Of a stretch of 64,000 nucleotides of DNA, positions 1 to 11,100 are shown one piece after another. The notes under the pieces were generated by a model that did not search any database, was not told the DNA's origin, and saw only the letters and a program-made list of their open reading frames with translations. Within the stretch, counting starts at the first letter, position 1. Each line of letters opens with the position of its first letter. Made by a program: the position numbers and the translations under genes. The DNA is taken from contig OZ025283.1 of NCBI GenBank assembly GCA_964019165.1, forward strand, positions 13,456,711-13,520,710, given 5' to 3'. The stretch is from Mastigias papua. Its lineage: Eukaryota; Cnidaria; Scyphozoa; Rhizostomeae; Mastigiidae.

Positions 1-954
1 TTTTCATCACTTTTCAATCTGCAATCAAAATCAATCAATTTCAATTTTGGTCATTTTTCGGCAAAATACCAAGGTTATAGCCTTACTTTTTGGCCAAAAA
101 TGCCTCATTTTCATCACTTTTCAATCTGCAATCAAAATCAATCAATTTCAATTGTGGTCATTTTTCGGCAAAATACCAAGGTTATAGCCTTACTTTTTGG
201 CCAAAAATGCCTCATTTTGATCACTTTTCAATCTGCAATCAAAATCAATCAATTTCAATTTTGGTCATTTTTCGGCAAAATACCAAGGTTATAGCCTTAC
301 TTTTTGGCCAAAAATGCCTCATTTTCATCACTTTTCAATCTGCAATCAAAATCAATCAATTTCAATTTTGGTCATTTTTCGGCAAAATACCAAGGTTATA
401 GCCTGACTTTTTGGCCAAAAATTCCTCATTTTTATCACTTTTCAATCTGCAATCAAAATCAATCAATTTCAATTTTGGTCATTTTTCGACAAAATACCAA
501 GGTTATAGCCTTACTTTTTGGCCAAAATGCCTCACTTTCATCACTTTTCAATCTGCAATCAAAATCAATCAATTTCAATTTTGGTCATTTTTCGGCAAAA
601 TACCAAGGTTATAGCCTTACTTTTTGGCCAAAAATGCCTCATTTTCATCACTTTTCAATCTGCAATCAAAATCAATCAATTTCAATTTTGGTCATTTTTC
701 GGCAAAATACCTAGGTTATAGCCTTACTTTTGGGCCAAAAATGCCTCATTTTCATCACTTTTCAATCTGCAATCAAAATCAATCAATTTCAATTTTGGTC
801 ATTTTTCGGCAAAATACCAAGGTTATAGCCTTACTTTTTGGCCAAAAATGCCTCATTTTCATCACTTTTCAATCTGTAATCAAAATCAATCAATTTCAAT
901 TTTGGTCATTTTTCGGCAAAACACCAAGGTTATAGCCTTACTTTTTGGCCAAAA

Positions 955-1061
955 ATGCCTCATTTTCATCACTTTTCAATCTGCAATCAAAATCAATCAA
1001 TTTCAATTTTGGTCATTTTTCGGCAAAATACCAAGGTTATAGCCTTACTTTTTGGCCAAAA
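955..1061 (+). repeat. Reference monomer of the 107-bp satellite
   Basis: This copy matches the apparent consensus and serves as a coordinate ruler. Taking the A of ATGCCTCATT as position 1, it has 40 T, 33 A, 23 C and 11 G, so the + strand is pyrimidine-rich with a 2:1 C over G skew. A/T tracts lie at positions 9-12, 19-22, 35-38, 53-56, 62-66, 71-74, 95-99 and 104-108. The only stop triplet on the + strand is the TAG at 86-88. A bulged hairpin occupies 55-80 and a 14-bp palindrome spans 95-108 into the next monomer. The satellite family is not one I recognise. Confidence 0.9.
1009..1034. other. Bulged hairpin within the satellite monomer (example)
   Basis: The arms TTGGT-c-ATTTT and AAAATACCAA pair over 10 bp with one bulged C and the five-base loop TCGGC. 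The motif occurs once per monomer across the satellite. Common variants touch the loop or the arm edge (CGAC, GTCGGC, GTGGCC, CGGCATAAT). Some of these keep and some weaken the stem, so selection on pairing is not demonstrated. Function is unknown. Confidence 0.7.
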
Positions 1062-1062
1062 A
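1049..1062. other. 14-bp perfect palindrome spanning the monomer junction (example)
   Basis: TTTTTGGCCAAAAA is its own reverse complement and recurs about every 107 bp. Frequent variants break the right arm (CCAAACATG, CCAAATATG, CCACAAATG, CCAAAATTTCC). The GGCC core is nearly invariant and would give a HaeIII-type ladder at 107-bp spacing. Confidence 0.85.
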
Positions 1063-4000
1063 TGCCTCAGTTTCATCACTTTTCAATCTGCAATCAAAAT
1101 CAATCAATTTCAATTTTGGTCATTTTTCGGCAAAATACCAAGGTTATAGCCTTACTTTTTGGCCAAAAATGCCTCATTTTCATCACTTTTCAATCTGCAA
1201 TCAAAATCAATCAATTTCAATTTTGGTCATTTTTCGGCAAAATACCAAGGTTATAGCCTGACTTTTTGGCCAAAAATTCCTCATTTTTATCACTTTTCAA
1301 TCTGCAATCAAAATCAATCAATTTCAATTTTGGTCATTTTTCGACAAAATACCAAGGTTATAGCCTTACTTTTTGGCCAAAATGCCTCACTTTCATCACT
1401 TTTCAATCTGCAATCAAAATCAATCAATTTCAATTTTGGTCATTTTTCGGCAAAATACCAAGGTTATAGCCTTACTTTTTGGCCAAAAATGCCTCATTTT
1501 CATCACTTTTCAATCTGCAATCAAAATCAATCAATTTCAATTTTGGTCATTTTTCGGCAAAATACCTAGGTTATAGCCTTACTTTTGGGCCAAAAATGCC
1601 TCATTTTCATCACTTTTCAATCTGCAATCAAAATCAATCAATTTCAATTTTGGTCATTTTTCGGCAAAATACCAAGGTTATAGCCTTACTTTTTGGCCAA
1701 AAATGCCTCATTTTCATCACTTTTCAATCTGTAATCAAAATCAATCAATTTCAATTTTGGTCATTTTTCGGCAAAACACCAAGGTTATAGCCTTACTTTT
1801 TGGCCAAAAATGCCTCATTTTGATCACTTTTCAATCTGCAATCAAAATCAATCAATTTCAATTTTGGTCATTTTTCGGCAAAATACCAAGGTTATAGCCT
1901 TACTTTTTGGCCAAAAATGCCTCAGTTTCATCACTTTTCAATCTGCAATCAAAATCAATCAATTTCAATTTTGGTCATTTTTCGGCAAAATACCAAGGTT
2001 ATAGCCTTACTTTTTGGCCAAAAATGCCTCATTTTCATCACTTTTCAATCTGCAATCAAAATCAATCAATTTCAATTTTGGTCATTTTTCGGCAAAATAC
2101 CAAGGTTATAGCCTTACTTTTTGGCCAAAAATGCCTCATTTTCATCACTTTTCAATCTGCAATCAAAATCAATCAATTTCAATTTTGGTCATTTTTCGGC
2201 AAAATACCAAGGTTATAGCCTTACTTTTTGGCCAAAATGCCTCATTTTCATCACTTTTCAATCTGCAATCAAAATCAATCAATTTCAATTTTGGTCATTT
2301 TTCGGCAAAATACCAAGGTTATAGCCTTACTTTTTGGCCAAAATGCCTCATTTTCATCACTTTTCAATCTGCAATCAAAATCAATCAATTTCAATTTTGG
2401 TCATTTTTCGGCAAAATACCAAGGTTATAGCCTTACTTTTCGGCCAAAAATGCCTCATTTTCATCACTTTTCAATCTGCAATCAAAATCAATCAATTTCA
2501 ATTTTGGTCATTTTTCGGCAAAATACCAAGGTTATAGCCTTACTTTTTGGCCAAAAATGCCTCATTTTCATCACTTTTCAATCTGCAATCAAAATCAATC
2601 AATTTCAAGTTTGGTCATTTTTCGACAAAATACCAAGGTTATTGCCTTACTTTTTGGCCAAAAATGCCTCATTTTCATCACTTTTCAATCTGCAATCAAA
2701 ATCAATCAATTTCAATTTTGGTCATTTTTCGGCAAAATACCAAGGTTATAGCCTTACTTTTTGGCCAAAAATGCCTCATTTTCATCACTTTTCAATCTGC
2801 AATCAAAATCAATCAATTTCAATTTTGGTCATTTTTCGGCAAAATACCAAGGTTATAGCCTTACTTTTTGGCCAAAAATGCCTCATTTTCATCACTTTTC
2901 AATCTGCAATCAAATCAATCAATTTCAATTTTGGTCATTTTTCGGCAAAATACCAAGGTTATAGCCTTACTTTTTGGCCAAAAATGCCTCATTTTCATCA
3001 CTTTTCAATCTGCAATCAAAATCAATCAATTTCAATTTTGGTCATTTTTCGGCAAAATACCAAGGTTATAGCCTTACTTTTTGGCCAAAAATGCCTCATT
3101 TTGATCACTTTTCAATCTGCAATCAAAATCAATCAATTTCAATTTTGGTCATTTTTCGGCAAAATACCAAGGTTATAGCCTTACTTTTTGGCCAAAAATG
3201 CCTCATTTTCATCACTTTTCAATCTGCAATCAAAATCAATCAATTTCAATTTTGGTCATTTTTCGGCAAAATACCAAGGTTATAGCCTTACCTTTTGGCC
3301 ACAACTGCCTCATTTTCATCACTTTTCAATCTGCAATCAAAATCAATCAATTTCAATTTTGGTCATTTGTGGCCAAAATACCAATGTTATAGCCTTACTT
3401 TTTGGCCAAAAATGCCTCATTTTCATCACTTTTCAATCTGCAATCAAAATCAATCAATTTCAATTTTGGTCATTTTTCGGCAAAATACCAAGGTTATAGC
3501 CTTACTTTTTGGCCAAACATGCCTCGTGTTCATCACATTTCAATCTGCAATCAAAATCAATCAATTTCAATTTTGGTCATTTTTCGGCAAAATACCAAGG
3601 TTATAGCCTTACCTTTTGGCCACAACTGCCTCATTTTCATCACTTTTCAATCTGCAATCAAAATCAATCAATTTCAATTTTGGTCATTTGTGGCCAAAAT
3701 ACCAATGTTATAGCCTTACTTTTTGGCCAAAATGCCTCATTTTCATCACTTTTCAATCTGCAATCAAAATCAATCAATTTCAATTTTGGTCATTTTTCGG
3801 CAAAATACCACGGTTATAGCCTTACTTTTTGGCCAAACATGCCTCGTGTTCATCACATTTCAATCTGCAATCAAAATCAATCAATTTCAATTTTGGTCAT
3901 TTTTCGGCAAAATACCAAGGTTATAGCCTTACTTTTTGGCCAAAAATGCCTCATTTCCATCACTTTTCAATCTGCAATCACAGTTAATAGATTTCAATTT

Positions 4001-7000
4001 TGGTCATTTTTCGGCAAAATACCAAGGTTATAGCCTTACTTTTTGGCCAAAAATGCCTCATTTTCATCACTTTTCAATCTGCAATCAAAATCAATCAATT
4101 TCAATTTTGGTCATTTTTCGGCAAAATACCAAGGTTATAGCCTTACTTTTTGGCCAAAAATGCCTCATTTTCATCACTTTTCAATCTGCAATCAAAATCA
4201 ATCAATTTCAATTGTGGTCATTTTTCGGCAAAATACCAAGGTTATAGCCTTACTTTTTGGCCAAAAATGCCTCATTTTGATCACTTTTCAATCTGCAATC
4301 AAAATCAATCAATTTCAATTTTGGTCATTTTTCGGCAAAATACCAAGGTTATAGCCTTACTTTTTGGCCAAAAATGCCTCATTTTCATCACTTTTCAATC
4401 TGCAATCAAAATCAATCAATTTCAATTTTGGTCATTTTTCGGCAAAATACCAAGGTTATAGCCTGACTTTTTGGCCAAAAATTCCTCATTTTTATCACTT
4501 TTCAATCTGCAATCAAAATCAATCAATTTCAATTTTGGTCATTTTTCGACAAAATACCAAGGTTATAGCCTTACTTTTTGGCCAAAATGCCTCACTTTCA
4601 TCACTTTTCAATCTGCAATCAAAATCAATCAATTTCAATTTTGGTCATTTTTCGGCAAAATACCAAGGTTATAGCCTTACTTTTTGGCCAAAAATGCCTC
4701 ATTTTCATCACTTTTCAATCTGCAATCAAAATCAATCAATTTCAATTTTGGTCATTTTTCGGCAAAATACCAAGGTTATAGCCTTACTTTTGGGCCAAAA
4801 ATGCCTCATTTTCATCACTTTTCAATCTGCAATCAAAATCAATCAATTTCAATTTTGGTCATTTTTCGGCAAAATACCAAGGTTATAGCCTTACTTTTTG
4901 GCCAAAAATGCCTCATTTTCATCACTTTTCAATCTGTAATCAAAATCAATCAATTTCAATTTTGGTCATTTTTCGGCAAAACACCAAGGTTATAGCCTTA
5001 CTTTTTGGCCAAAAATGCCTCATTTTGATCACTTTTCAATCTGCAATCAAAATCAATCAATTTCAATTTTGGTCATTTTTCGGCAAAATACCAAGGTTAT
5101 AGCCTTACTTTTTGGCCAAAAATGCCTCAGTTTCATCACTTTTCAATCTGCAATCAAAATCAATCAATTTCAATTTTGGTCATTTTTCGGCAAAATACCA
5201 AGGTTATAGCCTTACTTTTTGGCCAAAAATGCCTCATTTTCATCACTTTTCAATCTGCAATCAAAATCAATCAATTTCAATTTTGGTCATTTTTCGGCAA
5301 AATACCAAGGTTATAGCCTTACTTTGTGGCCAAAAATGCCTCATTTTCATCACTTTTCAATCTGCAATCAAAATCAATCAATTTCAATTTTGGTCATTTT
5401 TCGGCAAAATACCAAGGTTATAGCCTTACTTTTTGGCCAAAAATGCCTCATTTTCATCACTTTTCAATCTGCAATCAAAATCAATCAATTTCAATTTTGG
5501 TCATTTTTCGGCAAAATACCAAGGTTATAGCCTTACTTTTTGGCCAAAATGCCTCATTTTCATCACTTTTCAATCTGCAATCAAAATCAATCAATTTCAA
5601 TTTTGGTCATTTTTCGGCAAAATACCAAGGTTATAGCCTTACTTTTCGGCCAAAAATGCCTCATTTTCATCACTTTTCAATCTGCAATCAAAATCAATCA
5701 ATTTCAATTTTGGTCATTTTTCGGCAAAATACCAAGGTTATAGCCTTACTTTTTGGCCAAAAATGCCTCATTTTCATCACTTTTCAATCTGCAATCAAAA
5801 TCAATCAATTTCAAGTTTGGTCATTTTTCGACAAAATACCAAGGTTATTGCCTTACTTTTTGGCCAAAAATGCCTCATTTTCATCACTTTTCAATCTGCA
5901 ATCAAAATCAATCAATTTCAATTTTGGTCATTTTTCGGCAAAATACCAAGGTTATAGCCTTACTTTTTGGCCAAAAATGCCTCATTTTCATCACTTTTCA
6001 ATCTGCAATCAAAATCAATCAATTTCAATTTTGGTCATTTTTCGGCAAAATACCAAGGTTATAGCCTTACTTTTTGGCCAAAAATGCCTCATTTTCATCA
6101 CTTTTCAATCTGCAATCAAAATCAATCAATTTCAATTTTGGTCATTTTTCGGCAAAATACCAAGGTTATAGCCTTACTTTTTGGCCAAAAATGCCTCATT
6201 TTCATCACTTTTCAATCTGCAATCAAAATCAATCAATTTCAATTTTGGTCATTTTTCGGCAAAATACCAAGGTTATAGCCTTACTTTTTGGCCAAAAATG
6301 CCTCATTTTGATCACTTTTCAATCTGCAATCAAAATCAATCAATTTCAATTTTGGTCATTTTTCGGCAAAATACCAAGGTTATAGCCTTACTTTTTGGCC
6401 AAAAATGCCTCATTTTCATCACTTTTCAATCTGCAATCAAAATCAATCAATTTCAATTTTGGTCATTTTTCGGCAAAATACCAAGGTTATAGCCTTACCT
6501 TTTGGCCACAACTGCCTCATTTTCATCACTTTTCAATCTGCAATCAAAATCAATCAATTTCAATTTTGGTCATTTGTGGCCAAAATACCAATGTTATAGC
6601 CTTACTTTTTGGCCAAAAATGCCTCATTTTCATCACTTTTCAATCTGCAATCAAAATCAATCAATTTCAATTTTGGTCATTTTTCGGCAAAATACCAAGG
6701 TTATAGCCTTACTTTTTGGCCAAACATGCCTCGTGTTCATCACATTTCAATCTGCAATCAAAATCAATCAATTTCAATTTTGGTCATTTTTCGGCAAAAT
6801 ACCAAGGTTATAGCCTTACCTTTTGGCCACAACTGCCTCATTTTCATCACTTTTCAATCTGCAATCAAAATCAATCAATTTCAATTTTGGTCATTTGTGG
6901 CCAAAATACCAATGTTATAGCCTTACTTTTTGGCCAAAAATGCCTCATTTTCATCACTTTTCAATCTGCAATCAAAATCAATCAATTTCAATTTTGGTCA

Positions 7001-7917
7001 TTTTTCGGCAAAATACCACGGTTATAGCCTTACTTTTTGGCCAAACATGCCTCGTGTTCATCACATTTCAATCTGCAATCAAAATCAATCAATTTCAATT
7101 TTGGTCATTTTTCGGCAAAATACCAAGGTTATAGCCTTACTTTTTGGCCAAAAATGCCTCATTTCCATCACTTTTCAATCTGCAATCACAGTTAATAGAT
7201 TTCAATTTTGGTCATTTTTCGGCAAAATACCAAGGTTATAGCCTTACTTTTTGGCCAAAAATGCCTCATTTTCATCACTTTTCAATCTGCAATCAAAATC
7301 AATCAATTTCAATTTTGGTCATTTTTCGGCAAAATACCAAGGTTATAGCCTTACTTTTTGGCCAAAAATGCCTCATTTTCATCACTTTTCAATCTGCAAT
7401 CAAAATCAATCAATTTCAATTTTGGTCATTTTTCGGCAAAATACCAAGGTTATAGCCTGACTTTTTGGCCAAAAATTCCTCATTTTCATCACTTTTCAAT
7501 CTGCAATCAAAATCAATCAATTTCAATTGTGGTCATTTTTCGGCAAAATACCAAGGTTATAGCCTTACTTTTTGGCCAAAAATGCCTCATTTTCATCACT
7601 TTTCAATCTGCAATCAAAATCAATCAATTTCAATATTGGTCATTTTTCGGCAAAATACCAAGGTTATAGCCTTACTTTTTGGCCAAAAATGCCTCATTTT
7701 CATCACTTTTCAATCTGCAATCAAAATCAATCAATTTTAATTTTGGTCATTTTTCGGCATAATACCAAGGTTATAGCCTTACTTTTTGGCCACAAATGCC
7801 TCATTTTCATCACTTTTCAATCTGCAATCAAAATCAATCAATTTCAATTTTGGTTATTTTTCGGCAAAATACCAAGGTTATAGCCTTACTTTTTGGCCAA
7901 AAATGCCTCATTTTCAT

Positions 7918-8117
7918 NNNNNNNNNNNNNNNNNNNNNNNNNNNNNNNNNNNNNNNNNNNNNNNNNNNNNNNNNNNNNNNNNNNNNNNNNNNNNNNNNNN
8001 NNNNNNNNNNNNNNNNNNNNNNNNNNNNNNNNNNNNNNNNNNNNNNNNNNNNNNNNNNNNNNNNNNNNNNNNNNNNNNNNNNNNNNNNNNNNNNNNNNNN
8101 NNNNNNNNNNNNNNNNN
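7918..8117. other. Assembly gap, exactly 200 N
   Basis: A run of exactly 200 undetermined bases lies inside the satellite. The round number suggests a placeholder rather than a measured distance. Domain A monomers are on the left and domain B monomers on the right, so the true A-to-B transition, and an unknown number of monomers, is missing. Confidence 0.99.
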
Positions 8118-11100
8118 GCCTCATTTCATCACTTTTCAATCTGCAATCAAAATCAATCAATTTCAATTTTGGTCATTTCTCGGCAAAATACCAAGGTTAT
8201 AGCCTTACTTTTTGGCCAAATATGCCTCAGTTTCATCACTTTTCAATCTGCAATCAAAATCAATCAATTTTAATTTTGGTCATTTTTCGGCAAAATACCA
8301 AGGTTATAGCCTTACTTTTTGGCCAAATATGCCTCATTTTCATCACTTTTCAATCTGCAATCAAAATCAATCAATTTCAATTTTGGTCATTTTTCGGCAA
8401 AATACCAAGGTTATAGCCTTACTTTTTGGCCAACAATGCCTCATTTTCATCACTTTTCAATCTGCAATCAAAATCAATCAATTTTAATTTTGGTCATTTT
8501 TCGGCATAATACCAAGGTTATAGCCTTACTTTTTGGCCAAAAATGCCTCATTTTCATCACTTTTCAATCTGCAATCAAAATCAATCAATTTCAATTTTGG
8601 TCATTTTTCGGCAAAATACCAAGGTTATAGCCTTACTTTTTGGCCAAAAATGCCTCATTTTCATCACTTTTCAATCTGCAATCAAAATCAATCAATTTCA
8701 ATTTTGGTCATTTTTCGGCAAAATACCAAGGTTATAGCCTTACTTTTGGCCAAATATGCCTCATTTTCATCACTTTTCAATCTGCAATCAAAATCAATCA
8801 ATTTCAATTTTGGTCATTTTTCGGCAAAATACCAAGGTTATAGCCTTACTTTTTGGCCAACAATGCCTCATTTTGATCACTTTTCAATCTGCAATCAAAA
8901 TCAATCAATTTTAATTTTGGTCATTTTTCGGCATAATACCAAGGTTATAGCCTTACTTTTTGGCCAAAAATGCCTCATTTTCATCACTTTTCAATCTGCA
9001 ATCAAAATCAATCAATTTCAATTTTGGTCATTTCTCGGCAAAATACCAAGGTTATAGCCTTACTTTTGGCCAAATATGCCTCAGTTTCATCACTTTTCAA
9101 TCTGCAATCAAAATCAATCAATTTTAATTTTGGTCATTTTTCGGCAAAATACCAAGGTTATAGCCTTACTTTTCGGCCAAATATGCCTCATTTTCATCAC
9201 TTTTCAATCTGCAATCAAAATCAATCAATTTCAATTTTGGTCATTTTTCGGCAAAATACCAAGGTTATAGCCTTACTTTTTGGCCAACAATGCCTCATTT
9301 TGATCACTTTTCAATCTGCAATCAAATCAATCAATTTTAATTTTGGTCATTTTTCGGCATAATACCAAGGTTATAGCCCTTACTTTTTGGCCAAAAATGC
9401 TCATTTTCATCACTTTTCAATCCGCAATCAAAATCAATCAATTTCAATTTTGGTCATTTCTCGGCAAACACCAAGGTTATAGCCTTACTTTTTGGCCAAA
9501 AATGCCTCATTTTCATCACTTTTCAATCTGCAATCAAAATCAATCAATTTCATTTTGGTCATTTTTCGGCAAATATCAAGGTTATAGCCTTACTTTTTGG
9601 CCAAAAATGCCTCATTTTCATCACTTTTCAATCTGCAATCAAAATCAATCAATTTCAATTTTGGTCATTTGTCGGCAAAATACCAAGGGTTATAGCCTTA
9701 CTTTTTGGCCAAAATGCCTCATTTTCATCACTTTTCAATTTGCAATCACAGTTAATAGATTTCAATTTTGGTCATTTTTCGGCAAAATACCAAGGTTATA
9801 GCCTTACTTTTTTGCCAAAAATGCCTCATTTTCATCACTTTTCAATCTGCAATCAAAATCAATCAATTTCAATTTTGGTCATTTCTCGGCAAAATACCAA
9901 GGTTATAGCCTTACTTTTTGGCCAAATATGCCTCAGTTTCATCACTTTTCAATCTGCAATCAAAATCAATCAATTTTAATTTTGGTCATTTTTCGGCAAA
10001 ATACCAAGGTTATAGCCTTACTTTTTGGCCAAATATGCCTCATTTTCATCACTTTTCAATTCTGCAATCAAAATCAATCAATTCAATTTTGGTCATTTTT
10101 CGGCAACATACCAAGGTTATAGCCTGACTTTTTGGCCAACAATGCCTCATGTTGATCACTTTTCAATCTGCAATCAAAATCAATCAATTTCAATTTTGGT
10201 CATTTTTCGGCAAAATACCAAGCTTATAGCCTTACTTTTTGGCCAAAAATGCCTCATTTTCATCACTTTTCAATCTGCAATCAAAATCAATCAATTTCAA
10301 TTTTGGTCATTTTTCGGCAAAATACCAAGGTTATAGCCTTACTTTTTGGCCAAAAATGCCTCATTTTCATCACTTTCAATCTGCAATCAAAATCAATCAA
10401 TTTCAATTTTGGTCATTTCTCGGCAAAATACCAAGGTTATAGCCTTACTTTTTGGCCAAATATGCCTCAGTTTCATCACTTTTCAATCTGCAATCAAAAT
10501 CAATCAATTTTAATTTTGGTCATTTTTCGGCAAAATACCAAGGTTATAGCCTTACTTTTTGGCCAAATATGCCTCATTTTCATCACTTTTCAATCTGCAA
10601 TCAAAATCATCAATTTCAATTTTGGTCATTTTTCGGCAAAATACCAAGGTTATAGCCTTACTTTTTGGCCACCAATGCCTCATTTTGATCACTTTTCAAT
10701 CTGCAATCAAAATCAATCAATTTTAATTTTGGTCATTTTTCGGCATAATACCAAGGTTATAGCCTTACTTTTTGGCCAAAAATGCCTCATTTTCATCACT
10801 TTTCAATCTGCAATCAAAATCTATCAATTTCAATTTTGGTCATTTTTCGGCAAAATACCAAGGTTATAGCCTTACTTTTTGGCCAAAAATGCCTCATTTT
10901 CATCACTTTTCAATCTGCAATCAAAATCAATCAATTTCAATTTTGGTCATTTTTCGGCAAAATACCAAGGTTATAGCCTTACTTTTTGGCCAAAAATGCC
11001 TCATTTCATCACTTTTCAATCTGCAATCAAATCAATCAATTTCAATTTTGGTCATTTCTCGGCAAAATACCAAGGTTATAGCCTTACTTTTTGGCCAATA

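Larger units (their letters stand above)
1..7917 (+). repeat. 107-bp satellite array, domain A (30-monomer higher-order repeat)
   Basis: About 74 head-to-tail monomers of 107 bp with very few length variants. Linked point variants recur at a fixed distance. Variants around 1703-4250 reappear 3205-3208 bp downstream (for example the accttttggccacaactgcc monomers near 3295 and 3616 return near 6502 and 6823). This gives a higher-order unit of 30 monomers in two copies. The first copy carries an extra 8-monomer (855-bp) duplication, in which variants at 304-1158 repeat at 1159-2013. A 3-monomer duplication (3295 to 3616) is present in both copies. The array continues past the left window edge and runs into the N gap. 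No coding function is supported: the open frames of 64-316 codons here are the satellite read in several frames. Confidence 0.97.

Noticed and set aside
1020..1036. CENP-B box in the satellite monomer
   Set aside because: TTTCGGCAAAATACCAA keeps TTCG and the central A but has ACCA where the box requires CGGG, so the essential half is missing.
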